A stretch of 64,000 nt of DNA from Triticum aestivum (lineage: Eukaryota; Streptophyta; Magnoliopsida; Poales; Poaceae), in contig NC_057803.1 of assembly GCF_018294505.1 (NCBI RefSeq), positions 690,714,293-690,778,292 of the forward strand, given 5' to 3'. Under the pieces are notes generated by a model, which was not told where the DNA came from, searched no databases, and saw only the letters and a list, made by a program, of their open reading frames with translations. Numbering within the stretch: the stretch's first letter is position 1; each line of letters opens with the position of its first letter. A program made the translations under genes and the position numbers. Positions 21,545 to 33,242 of the stretch are shown piece by piece.

Positions 21545-22053
21545 TGCATATGAATTTAATTTTTTAGTATTAATCTTATGTTCCTTAGGGCATCTCCAAC
21601 AGGTTGTATGTTAGTCTTGTTGATTGAATATGACATGTCATCAACCAACAAGTTATCATACAACTAATCCAATAGGTTGTATGTAAGCTATCCAATAGAT
21701 GGTGAGAAAATAAATGTGATTGCTCTCTATTTTACTTTGGAGCTTGTGCAAAGGTTGTTGGTTAATCTACATACAACTTTGCTCTCTCTCCACATTTATT
21801 ACATGCCACATCATCACTATGTCCTAGGTGGAAAATTAACCAACACCTATCTTACGACTGTTGGAGATGCCCTTAGTTGCTAGCTTGTGTACCTGCACGG
21901 GTTGACGACTAGTCTTTATATAATGCATGATAGTCCACGTATATTTATGACACATCATTTAACTTTTTAGTATTTATTTTATGTTTCTTAGTTGTTAGCC
22001 CGTGCACCTGCACAGGTTAACGACTAGTCTTTATATAATGTATGGTAGTCCAT
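21545..22053 (+). repeat. Two tandem copies of a ~113-bp unit, first copy split by a MITE
   Basis: AGTTGCTAGCTTGTG-ACCTGCACGGG, GACGACTAGTCTTTATATAAT (from 21876) recurs with small changes from 21989. The sequence before the MITE (TTTTTTAGTATTAATCTTATG) matches that before the second unit (21965-21985). A related palindromic core, CCCGTGCGCCTGCACGGG, is at 57715-57732. Confidence 0.7.
21588..21872. mobile_element. Tourist/Harbinger-like MITE (285 bp)
   Basis: Perfect inverted ends GGGCATCTCCAACAG and CTGTTGGAGATGCCC, with TTA duplicated at 21585-21587 and 21873-21875. The ends resemble those of the larger element at 8461-9407. Confidence 0.92.
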
Positions 22054-22054
22054 G

Positions 22055-22190
22055 TGTTGAGTATCATGATTGTATTAGGAAATATAGGTTAGACTAGGAA
22101 ATATTCGGGCTTGCCTTGTATATATGCCCACGAGGCTCAAGCAATACAACAACTATTCCATCAAATCTCTCTCTCTCTCTCTTCTAACAT
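22055..22190 (+). mobile_element. LTR-like sequence with primer-binding-site-like motif
   Basis: Starts TGTTGAGTATCATG and ends CTTCTAACA, directly followed by TGTTATCAGTTTCC, one or two changes from the methionine-initiator tRNA primer site (TGGTATCAGA) of many plant Copia elements. Contains a TATATA box (about 22120). No second LTR was found, so this may be the remaining 5' end of a broken or very small LTR retrotransposon. Confidence 0.45.
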
Positions 22191-24069
22191 GTTATCAGTT
22201 TCCGGTTTCTAAACCCAAGCCGCCGCCGCTTCCACACCCGCGCGCCGTCCCTGGGGCGGTCGGCCTCCATGACCTCCACCGGGGGCCGCGCTGCCCGTAC
22301 CTAGGGTTCGTCTGCCGGTCGTGTTGACCGGCTGCCATAGAGAGTCTTTTTCCCGCGCCCTTGCTCTGGGGTTTTCTCTCTCCCGCCGGTCATCTTGATC
22401 GGTGGTTTCTTTTTTGATTTTCCGATCTAATCTTGATCGGTTTGCGTCGCCCACCGCCGTCGTCGACCCCGTGCGCCTCTACTCCAACATTGGCGCGATC
22501 GGACGGCTTCTTCACTGACCCGGCGGCCCCGCATGTCGTCCACGCGTCTGCCCGCCGGTCGCCCCGACCCACCGGCCTCGCGCGTCGTCCGCGCGTCTGC
22601 CTGTCGGTCTCCCTGACACGTCAACCTCGCGTCATGCGGTGGCCCTTCACCGCCACCGTTGGCGCACCGGCCTGCCCGTCGATCTCTGTCGGCCGTCACC
22701 GCCCTGCTCCGACCGGGACTCCTGCATCACCCCGACCGGGCAGCCTCACACCATGCGGCGGCCAATCATAGCCGCCCTGCCGCCCGCTGTCGCCGGCTTC
22801 ATCTCGGACTCCGCCGCCACCCCGTCTCCACCGAGCGGCGTCTCTGATCTCGCGCGCGATAGGATTGATCACCCGCCCGCCGCCGCGATCCGCCTCATCT
22901 AACCATCGGTTGCGCACGCCTCCGCAGGTCACGTGACGATCGTCCCCGAGTTCAGCGCGTCCCTCCACCAATCGAGCAACGGGCTGCCGCTGTGTCGCCC
23001 CGTCGGGCCGCAGCACTGCCGCCCCGTGATTCTTCTTCTGGCTGCACCGACCCACGTCACCGCTGCGTCGCCTCTTCAGACCGTAGTGTCGCGGCCCGTG
23101 GTCCACGGCCGCCCCGAGGCCGTCCACTCTTGGTCGTCCCCGTGGTTGCACCGGCCCGCACTCCTCCGCCGCACCACCCCTTCGGGCTGTCGTGCCGCGG
23201 CCCACGGTCTCCGCCGCCGCCCCTTGGTCTTCCCGCCATCGCCCCGACCTGCCCGCCGCCGCTGCGTCGCCCCTTCGGGCCGTAGCGCCGCGGCCGGCGG
23301 TCCTCTCCGTCGTCACCGCGCGTCGACCTCCCGTGGTATGCGCCGCACCGTCTCCCTTGGCACGGGAACGCCACCGTCCGCGCCGGTCTTTGTCACGTTG
23401 TCAGGGTTTTCCGCCTACTTCGAGCACCGCCGCTGCGCTCCTAATCAAGCCGCTGCCACCGCTTTTCTTTGGTTGCCGCCGCCGCTACCCCGTAGCCGCC
23501 GCAGCCGCCCGTCCACCTCCTTCGTCTTCATCCAGCACCAGCCCGTCGTCAGCGTCGCCGTCATTTATCCCGACCACTTCGTCTACTTCGACCACCGTTG
23601 GTGACATTGGCCCCGCGCCGATGGACGCCGAAACCGTCGTCGAGTTCTTCTCTGCTGGCCCTCTGACTTCTTCGACATGGCGTACAGCTCGTGCAGGTCC
23701 TAGTCTCCGCATGCCCGGTGCTGGCACCACCGCCGCGTGCATTCGTCCACGACGTGTTCCCGGGCTTGGCAAGCCTGGTGCGGCGCTTTGTGAACTTCGT
23801 CTTCATCCATCTATGCAAGCCCAGTGCTGGCAACATCGGTGCGTGTCTTCGTCTACGATGTGTCCCCGGGCTTGGCAAACCCGGCGTGACGCGTCGTCAA
23901 CAATATCTCCTTTCCGGCACACCACAACTTCGACACCACTGCGTCCATGCTAACTCGGCGCCCCCTTGCACCCGCGGCTCCACGGCGACTTTCTCGACAT
24001 CGGCCACCCCGACTCGACATCGACCACGGCATTCTTCGCACAGCTACCTCGACCATGGCTACCTCGACC
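22191..24069 (+). repeat. GC-rich, internally repetitive segment, possible LTR-element interior
   Basis: About 1.9 kb of very GC-rich DNA with a recurring degenerate unit (CGCCCCTTCGGGCCGTAGC and variants near 23000, 23070, 23180 and 23270) and a second one (CCCGGGCTTGGCAAGCC near 23758 and 23865). Long frames exist on both strands but are Pro/Arg/Ala-rich, overlap each other and show no domain. I regard them as composition artefacts. Confidence 0.5.
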
Positions 24070-24630
24070 ATGTCTAGAAATTTCTAAAAATGCTCATGAA
24101 TATGAAAATATATTCACCATTATATGTTGTGACTTTATATGGTAAATGAATTATTAAAAAATGTGATAATTAAAATCTATATGAATTTGAAAAAAGAACA
24201 CGAAATTTAAAAACGTTCAAGATTTTAGCAAATATTCAAAAATTTAAAAAATACTAACAAATATAAAAAAAATTGAATTTAGAAAATGTTCAGGGATTTA
24301 GGGGAAAAGTTAGAGAATTAATAGAATGTTCTCAAATTTAAAAACTGTTCTTGAATATATAAACATATTTGGGAATAAAAAAATTGGATTAAAAATCTTC
24401 ACGAATTTAGTGGAATTTGCAAATGGTTTGTCAGTTTAAAATATTTTCATAAATATTTAAAGTGTTTATGAATTTAGAAAATCATTTAGGAATTTTCTAA
24501 AAATTTTCACATATTTTTAAAATGTTTGTAAGTTTATTTTTTGCAGATTCAAAATATATGAAAGAATTCTAAATGTCCACAAATTTAAAACACATCAATA
24601 AGTAAATAAATAAAATTAAAAAAACACCAG
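24070..24630. repeat. AT-rich degenerate tandem array
   Basis: Variants of a 25-30 bp unit (AAAATGTTCATGAATTTG-like) recur throughout. Similar texture occurs at 30370-30610. Such arrays occur inside some grass transposons, but no terminal repeats were found here. Confidence 0.6.
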
Positions 24631-27600
24631 TAGGAAAGAAACGGTTGGAGACCACACGGAAAGGAATGGTAAATAAGCGGTTGGGCCAGTTAAATGGCCT
24701 ACTCACTCACTGTTCTGGGGGTGCGCGTTTGGTGAACATTCCCTTTGTTACACAGGTAACAGGAATTGATGATCACTGCCTCAACATTATCATGTCAACT
24801 AGGGGTGAAATCAAATTCAATTTAGACGGATAATTCTCCTAATTTGTATCCTATTTCATATTTATTTTTGGTTCCGAAAGCACATCAGATGCAGATTTGA
24901 ATACAAAATTATGATGGATTAGGAGATGGTATGATAATGAAACAAACTCGAATAAGGACAGTCATATACCATATGCATATCCGAGCAATATTAAATTATT
25001 TTAACTGAAATTATTATACATAAAAAATGAGCAAGTATTAACACTTATACACTTTAAGCGTACATAAAACATTAGAAAGTCCTACAAATCACTTAGAAGC
25101 ATATGTCTCGTCTCATAAGAAAAGATAGCATTCACGTATTGCTAGGTAATACTTAAAAATTCACCCATAAATCTGAAATTCAGATTTAAAAGGTCGGATT
25201 ATCATATTAGAAAAAGAGACAATACTCTGGCACAAGGTATTAGTAATACCATATTCTATACGGTATTCAACTAGAATGTACTTTAGAGTCGTTCGTCACC
25301 TCATTATCAAACCAACCCTGAAAATGAGGTTATAGGCCATGTCGAGACAGGTGAACAATTTGCTAATTTGTAGTTTCTCAGAGCCATATCTCTTGAATTA
25401 TGGAGACATCGAGATAAAATTGATGGTTGACAGATTTCCATATCAATGACTGTTGCTCTCCCAATGTCTCCAATTCCCATGTGTTTCTATTACATCTCAT
25501 ATTGCCACTTATCTCGTGTGGTACATGTCAAATTAAATGTGTGAATTCCTGCAAAATAAAGGGGGGGGGAGGCTCTAATTCACACAAAGCAAAAGAATGT
25601 ATGGTGGTAACAAGCTGTGTTAAATTGATTGTTATCTAATCAAGCCACTATGATGAAATGAGCTAATAAAATGCCATTTATCGAAGAAATGAAGCAAATG
25701 AACACTATATTTAGACTGAAAACTTTACTCTCTCAAATATAGGAGGGTGGAGAATTTAGTTTATTCATGTGGCAATTGTCCTTTGGTAGATCTATAGGCA
25801 ACCTCACTTGATGTGTTTGTAATTGATATGCTATACATCAGTGTATTCACTCTTGGTGGTGACATTTTGATCCTAAAGATCCGACAAAGAAACAGGTATC
25901 ACATAAACTTAGATTACTCCTGTATCACATACGTATCAATCTTATGACGAAGAAACACACTCATGATACCATAGTCACATGGAGAATCTTAAACAAACTG
26001 GCACACCGTTACTTTAGCTACTCCGTCAGGCTATGGATCGATAAGCTAAAATAAAGTTTGATCATTGGCCTTTCTACCTTGGAAGACGAGTGGAGAGTGT
26101 TCAACACGAGGAATAATTGTGTCACCGAAATTAACAACATTGATGTTTGGGTCATCTTCATACGATATCATATGCAACCTCGAGAGCCAAAATAGTGTGC
26201 TGCTGAAGTTTGCTCCGAGATATGTTTTACCATTTTTTCAGACCAATTTTCTTCCCCAGCGTGAATTTTGATGGAAACTTTCATGAAGGAACAATTGTTT
26301 ACCGCGTCGACCTAAACAATTCCTCTTTTCAACTCATCGTGATCTGAGGTCATATGCGACTTGCACGAGGCATTAAAGAGAGCTAGTTTATATATTATGA
26401 GTCCAGAAGTTTCAGGCAAAACTTCAAGGGAGGTTTTGGGCTTAACAGAAAGATTGTATGCGATGCGCCTCAAAAACAGGAGTCTCAACATTATTTGCAA
26501 ATTTGTGGGCCTGAATTCAACCTCAAGACGACCTTGGATGAAAAAGGGTTCAACATATGGATAATTAACCTCGATGAGTCGAGCAACTTTTCTTTTGAGA
26601 CCATAGCAATCAGAGATTATATATGACCTGCAAGATCAGTGCAAGAGGGCTACTTTACATCTTCTTAGCCCTGAAGTTGCGGTCCAGACCGGAAGATCCG
26701 GCCCTCCTAGTCCGAGTTAGGTTAACTTTTTTTAAGGGATTTGAGTCATTTTCTTGTACGAGAAGTCCAGCTACCTCAAATATATGTAAGGGAGGGGTGA
26801 CGGCTGATTGAACAACACACAATCAAACAATCAATCTACCACTTTTTACCTTTACCTTTATCTCCCTCCCTTGTTCTTCTTCTTTCCCATTCTTCGTTAC
26901 TCTTCTAGTTGCAGGGTAGCGATCCATGAGGCCCTAGGGGCGACCAGGTCGACCTATGACAGCCCATAGCCGCCGCGCGCACTGACGGGGTCCCTCCCGG
27001 GAGTGTGGGGTTTCATATCTACAAAAGTGTTCGCCGGATTGCTTGCACAACGCACTTTCGGCTGGGTCTCCTCCCATGTGAGCTGCGGTGCATCACCCCT
27101 GGTGTCGAGGGTACACGGAGATGTACTCGTCTGTGAACACAAGCATTGTTTTGAATATTTTCGTGTTTCTAGTTATCTAACTCTTGTATTAAGTGGGCTA
27201 AACACATAATATTTTTGTTGTTGCATGTAGAGAAGTATATGCCAGGCAATGTAACACACTTATAAATCACATTCTCTTACTATTGTTTGAAATAGAATTT
27301 ATGTTAGAATTGTAGTGCATCGTTCTTCAGTAATATATGGTAAAATAAAATCTGCCGACACTGTTTGAGAAGACCAATGAGGCTTCCAATTCATAGTTCA
27401 TTACTGCCAACTAGGCTATCATGTTCCAATGAATTTTCGTGAAGTGTGAGAATATCATGATAATAGAAATCAAGTTGCAGGATAATGTAACTACTTGAGC
27501 CTCGAACTTCTATCACCCCAAGGTGAACTCTTCGCAGATGGATTTGGCTCCTCCTTGTCACCGTACATGTAGCTGCTTCTGTTCACAATCCCAGCATGTC

Positions 27601-28800
27601 TTCTTCAATATCCCTGCATACGTACAGATTGTTCTAGAGCCATCGCTCAGAATGGTGCCACCATCAACATGCATGCTACCTCATTCGCTTTTGGTCTAGA
27701 ATTTCGATTCATTCGACCTCCCCTGGGTTTAAATTGTTTCTCCGTTTATGATGCTCTCATAGGCATGTGGGACACCAAGTTCTCTTTTTCCATGACAGTT
27801 TGTGTATGTAGATAATAAATGACATACCTACGTTTGGAACTGAAGTCAATTAATTTTTCTGCCGATTATCTGTTAGTGAAATTCAGGGGACCATTTTGTG
27901 CTTGTAAATTTCGAGCTTGTGGCTTGTTTGATTTCCTCTTTTTGGTTACAATTTCAGGGAAACTATGGCTAGGAACTCTTTGTTTTTAACAAAACACTAT
28001 TTATGCACAATTCACATTCTTACGCTACAATTCCTACTACATGGCCATACGATTCTTTCATATTGCAATCTGTACATTGCTATGACATATATGCACCACT
28101 TGGTTTGGATTCTTCATGGCGATGTTGGTAAAATTATGTGGACAATGCAATACATGTACACATGTAGCTGATGGATGTATATGTGCAGCCGTCTAAATAT
28201 GGCCGGCGTCCAAATCGTAATACATGGGTGTTGCACAATTTTTTTGTTGACGGCTGATATTTTTCTTTTGACATGGACAGTTGATTCTTTTAGCTAGATG
28301 TGACAAAAATTATTTTGTGCCATATGTTTTATGTAATAGCAATCGTTGGTAATTTAGAGAGGACGGTATTGGTATGTATTTTTTCGGCTATAAAGTGCAT
28401 CTAGCGGTTGTTGTTTTTTGAAGTATAAAATAAGGGATAGATGTTTCAGTATATAACATATATTGTGCTCATAATTGGTACTTCCAGAAAAGCCATGACC
28501 AATATTAAGGCGCTTACAAAGGTGCGAGCCCTGAACAAAGTGGTGGAGCACATTTTTATGTCAACACCATGAGTGTGGTCTGTTGAAGTAGACACATGGC
28601 TTCATCAAACTAGTGGCAATATTCTACACGAGAGAGACTCGGCGAGAACTGCTGACAATGTCTTTTAGTGCACTACAGAGTGTTACGTCTCCTCATGAAC
28701 TGACTAATCTTGGAAGTGAAGTTTCCAACCCTAGCAATCTTGAAGAGATATTTGTATGCGTCTACTAGTAGGAGGCATGCCTATTTGATTATGTAGAGAC
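24631..28800. other. Old intergenic and repeat DNA without recognisable genes
   Basis: 24799-24830 (CTAGGGGTGAAATC) resembles a hAT terminal motif without a visible partner. 25435-25530 is a partial copy of the module at 28822. 26820-27140 has the texture of an LTR end (long pyrimidine tract, then GGGTAGCGATCCATGAGGCC), but borders cannot be set. All frames are short. No gene is supported. Confidence 0.4.
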
Positions 28801-28821
28801 ATACCGACACTTGGGTGTTGG

Positions 28822-29290
28822 ATTCACCGAGCAATGGTTGCTTCTCTCCCGATGTCTCCAAGTCCCTCGTGTACTCAATACATCTCAGGTCGCAACCTTT
28901 TCGATGTGTTACCATGACAAATAGGGGGAAAATTGGAACGATCAGAGGAGAATAACAATGTGATTTCTTATGGGGTGGGAGCAGTCAGATTCTTGCTCTT
29001 ATTCAAGATTTTTGATTTTTGTGTCATATAATAGTTGGTGCTAATTTTTTCCGCCAAGCGAAAAAGAGTGCAATGTTGCAATTTATAGGGCAAGACCAGG
29101 AAATGAGATAATAAGCAGAGAACATATACTTCTAATATATCACATGCCTAGAAGACTGCCATTTCACATGAATGCATGATCTACCTTTAGTTACTCGTAC
29201 ATAAGAATTACTTTAAAACATACCTTATCAGTAAGAGGGGAGCACCAAGTACGTCCATCATTAGAATCAATCAATTTTCCTTCTTTGTGC
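28822..29290. repeat. Diverged repeat shared with 31885-32425 and 25435-25530
   Basis: Ordered shared blocks with 31885-32425: GAGCAATGGTTGCTTCTCT, TCTTATGGG, ATAGTTGG-ACTA, ACTTCTAATATATCACATGC, CTAGAAGA-TGCCAT. The 25435 copy shares only the left part (GTTGCTCTCCCAATGTCTCC). No frame is conserved. Confidence 0.7.
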
Positions 29291-29390
29291 ATAGGAAGTG
29301 GAACTATAGAAGGTCTGTCGATTTCTCCGGATTTTCATATGCATCATGAGTTATGTGGCTTTTTTTTTCTTGAAAATTCCCTACCATACA

Positions 29391-29660
29391 TTATTTAATT
29401 GAAAGGTTCGTACAATTATGCCTAACAGCATATGCCACAAACAGAGGAACACTATTAAGAAGAACACCATCCGACCTATTGCAAAAACTAAAACCTGCAA
29501 TCTCGTGCACCACCATATTGCTCTGACAATTGATCTTAGTGATCTTGAAATTATTGTGAAGCTTAGTGATACATAGCGCTTCTTTCTTCAGATCAACAAG
29601 AGGGGAGCTATCAAAGTTTTCATTTGCAAGAAAGGGAGCCACGAAAGAACAACAAATTTA
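29391..29660 (-). pseudogene. LINE RNase H tail remnant
   Basis: The minus-strand frame carries FKITKINCQSNMVVHEIAGF and ends PLFVAYAVRHNC, matching the layout of the C-terminal RNase H domain of plant LINEs (Asn and His in N-x-x-VVH, then a proline-containing tail). Upstream sequence to 29920 may belong to the same element but is too decayed to read. Confidence 0.45.
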
Positions 29661-30369
29661 TAAGATATTTGACTTCTGAAGGGTGATATCGATGTAAAGT
29701 CCGGCGGGGCTCGCTTGAAGCTCCACTTCATCCACAATGGTGCACTTCCTGATACATTTCCACAATTGGATGATGACTTCCACAACATGGCCCCTGGCAT
29801 TAACCCCCACGGTCCCGACGCCCATGCTCTCCACAAAACTGGCTTCGACGTTGATCTTAATATACTCCGAAGAGGGAGGCTACCAAGCCACAAACTTCCT
29901 CTCATGTTCAAGATCAAATATCTAGTTTTGTATTTATCATGTTCTATGGATATATGCTCTATAATTTATTACAGGCGACACATTTCATCAGACCCACTTG
30001 AATGACATAAGTCATGCCTAGATCTAGGATGGACAACCAAATTACATGAATAACACTGATGCTAGGTAAGCACCTTCTACACATTAGTGAAGATTACCAA
30101 TAGTCTATTTATCATTATCCTTTTTACAATGAAAACATTCTTGGAAGTATAAAGTGAAGCAGAGAAAGATTAGGAAGAAAAACGTCTCATGATAATCCAC
30201 ACATGGTTTTTTGTTGTTATGATTACACAAAGTGCATACACATGTGCATGTGCATCACCACAATCAGTACACACATGCGCACACACACATGAACACATAC
30301 TCTAAGCATAGTTGAATTGATTGATATGGGAATAAATTCATGAATCTCGCTATATTCCCAGTGTATCAA

Positions 30370-30610
30370 AAAATGTTCACCGTGTATTGAAGAGTGTTGC
30401 CCATGTATATAAAAAATGTTAATATTGTATTTAAAAATGTTAAATGTGTATATAAAAATGTACTAAATATATACCAAAAATGTACAATGTGTATGGAAAA
30501 AATTAGACATAAAAAATAGTTTTCATAAAATGTTAACCATATTTTTAAAAAGTTGAAATGTGTATATAAAGTAAATTTCTGATGTAGACGAAAAATGTAT
30601 AATGGGTACT
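30370..30610. repeat. AT-rich degenerate tandem repeat
   Basis: AAAAATGTT and GTGTATATAAAAATG-like units recur about every 25 bases, similar to 24070-24630. Confidence 0.6.
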
Positions 30611-30654
30611 GAAAATAGTTGATATGTGCTGAACAAAAAGTATACCAATGAAAC

Positions 30655-31100
30655 TCGACAAAGAAACTAGGAAAAAAATAAAAAAACCAATTAAAAAAGA
30701 CAAACGAAAGAAACCCAAGAAACAGAAAGAAAAGCAAATAAACTAATGCGAACGTGTAAGTGCCAAGAAAGAAATAAAGTAAACCATTGAAAACAAACAA
30801 AGCAAAAAGGAAAACCAAAAAAGCAAGGGAAAAATAAACGAAAAAAATAGGCAAAAAATTAAAGCGGAGGAAGAAACAAAAGAAACCAAAAAGAAAAGAA
30901 ATACAAAACAAGATGACCAGAGAAAAGCAGTGCAAAAAGAAAAAGAAACAAAAAATTAAAGAAAGAAACAAGTGCACAGAAGAAAACTCGGTTAGAAACA
31001 AACAAAACCGTAAAGAAACAAAGAAAACTGTTTCCCTCAAAGAAAAAAAGAAACAAAGGAAACTGAAAAGAAAAAGAAAGAAAACAAAAGAAAAAACATG
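30655..31100. repeat. Purine-rich low-complexity tract
   Basis: About 450 bp almost entirely A and G with some C on the plus strand (AAAGAAAC, GAAACAAA recurring) and very little T. The long minus-strand frame here (Phe/Leu-rich) is a by-product of this composition. Confidence 0.85.
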
Positions 31101-31884
31101 ACTACATGCAGCGAGCGATTTCCTCCACGACATGAATTCATGATTTATGTAAGCCGTCCATCTTTCTTCAAAAAGGAAGGTTTGTCTATTTAACAGGTGC
31201 CTAAAACAGTTCCATCAGTCACGTTCCATAAGCCGCCCATGATCTATCTCGCGGCATGTTCATCTTCTTGGTCCCGTGTCTTCTTCCTATTCCTTACACG
31301 GCGGTTCATCCTCCTCCCCCGCGGCCTACCCAAACCTAACCGCCTGCCTCTGCCCCGCCCTCTCGTCTACCTGCCCCAACCGCCGTGCTGGCTGCCGCCC
31401 CGGCTATTCCTCTAAGCCCTGCATCACCTGTGAACAACATTGGCGATCCCCTGCATCCCCCACACGTAAGATAAATATTGGGGATGTGCCATACCCCTAA
31501 AATTGATTGGCGCAACAAAAAAATTGAGGTACCTGAAAAATACCAAAACTGAAAAAAAACACATCCATGTTTTACAAATTCCAGTATTGATCGCATTGGC
31601 CCAGTACCAAATTGAAGAAGTTGTACGGTATTGTTTCATAGGTTATGAGTATGACCTCTCGAAGAAGAGTCATGGCTTCACCACACCAACCATGATGCGC
31701 TATATGAGTGCTAGACATGGACAGAAGGGTTGAGCAATGGCTCTTAATATACCACAAACCGGTGTGCATCCTCAAGAGTTGATCGACCTTGTCAGTTAAG
31801 TAGATGGACCTATCATCTTCCAAGAGATGATTGTAAACCTAGTGCTACTAGGATCCATGGTTGTTGGATTAACTAGAGAAATTG
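31101..31884. other. Unassigned segment
   Basis: Includes a small GC-rich island (31300-31430) with no conserved frame, and otherwise AT-rich DNA. Confidence 0.35.
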
Positions 31885-32425
31885 GGATGATATTTTGTTG
31901 CCGGATTCCTTGAGCAATGGTTGCTTCTCTACCAATGACTCCAATTTCCTCATGTTCTCGATAAATTTCACATTGCCAGCTATTTGTTATAATGACAAGT
32001 AGAAACTATGGTTGTAACAACATCAAACACGAATATCAATGCATTTTCTTATGGGATGGAAGTAACTAGATTCTTTGTCTTATACTACAAGACTTTTGCC
32101 TTTCGTGCCATGGAGTAGTTGGCACTAGTTTTTTCTTCCTTTGAGGAAAAAAGGAGTGGTTGATGTTAGGTGATACAAGGAACATTCTGCCTAGCAAAGT
32201 CGGAATTTATATATCTAGACCAAGAAAGAAGACAAAATGTAGCAATCTATATATCTACAAGGACATGTACTTCTAATATATCACATGCCTGGAAGATTGC
32301 CATTGCCCGCGAAGGCATGATTCTATCTTTAGTTGTAATTAAGTTTCACTTTAAATACTATCTTATCTTTAGGAGCGGAGTATCAACTATGTCCCGTCAT
32401 GATACCATCGATCAGTTTTCGTTCG
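31885..32425. repeat. Second full copy of the 28822-29290 module
   Basis: See 28822. The best-kept block is ACTTCTAATATATCACATGC near 32270. Confidence 0.7.
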
Positions 32426-33242
32426 TTGTCGGCGTTCTTGAAAGTGCATCGCAAGTGGAAGATCCGTTGATGTCTCCAATTTTTCATACACATGATCACC
32501 AGTCTTGTGTGTGTTTTTCTAGATCAAATTTCTAGTTTTATTCTTCTCATGCTCCAGTAAAATGTTCACTACATTTAATTACATGTGAAATATTTTTGTT
32601 TTGAACGATTCCTGGGGGAAGAGCTTCCCCACATGAATATAGTACAGAAAAACATAGCATGTCATTACATCAGGGAAGAGAATGAAGCTTAGAAGTGAGA
32701 TACAATAGCCATGATCTAGCAGCTTCACGCAGAGTAATATCTTTAACTCTCAATATCCATAGTGATAAGTTCAGCACGTTGTTTCTCATTGTGGGTGGAC
32801 GTATGGAATTCATAACGGGAGACGAAAGCATTTCGCGAGTCCTCTAGCTTCTAAAGAACTAAAAAATCAACCATATGGAATGTTAGACTCCCATATCTGT
32901 TGCAAGTCAGGAAGAAGTCCCAGATCGATCCACGATGATCATCACAGTTTTCCAACTTCTTCTAAATAAGTTCATCGTTTCTTTTCCTCTGTCGGCTTAC
33001 AACGTGATTGGAAGTACATTCATTCATTTGACGCTAAGGCTAAAAACGACTTGGCCATGATGCTGTTGATATAACCATCTTTTTCTCTTCGAAGTTGGTG
33101 TTTACATGATTGGTCATAATACTAGAACATCACACACGGTAAAAAAAAATACTCTTTCGTGGTTTTAGGTTTGTCATCACAATCATGTCACTGATGTGAG
33201 CACCTCAAAGGAAACAGTTTATAAACTTTGCCTAAGCGAATA
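32426..33242. other. Unassigned spacer left of the retroposon
   Basis: No gene seen. The last 15 bases (33228-33242) are the left target-site repeat of the next element. Confidence 0.4.

Noticed and set aside
22191..24069. Many 60-250 codon frames in the GC-rich region on both strands
   Set aside because: All are Pro/Arg/Ala-rich, mutually overlapping, and lack domains or a codon pattern. The degenerate repeat units explain them.
30366..31133. 255-codon minus-strand frame rich in Phe and Leu, resembling a membrane protein
   Set aside because: It is the complement of a purine-rich low-complexity tract; the hydrophobicity follows from TTT/CTT codons.
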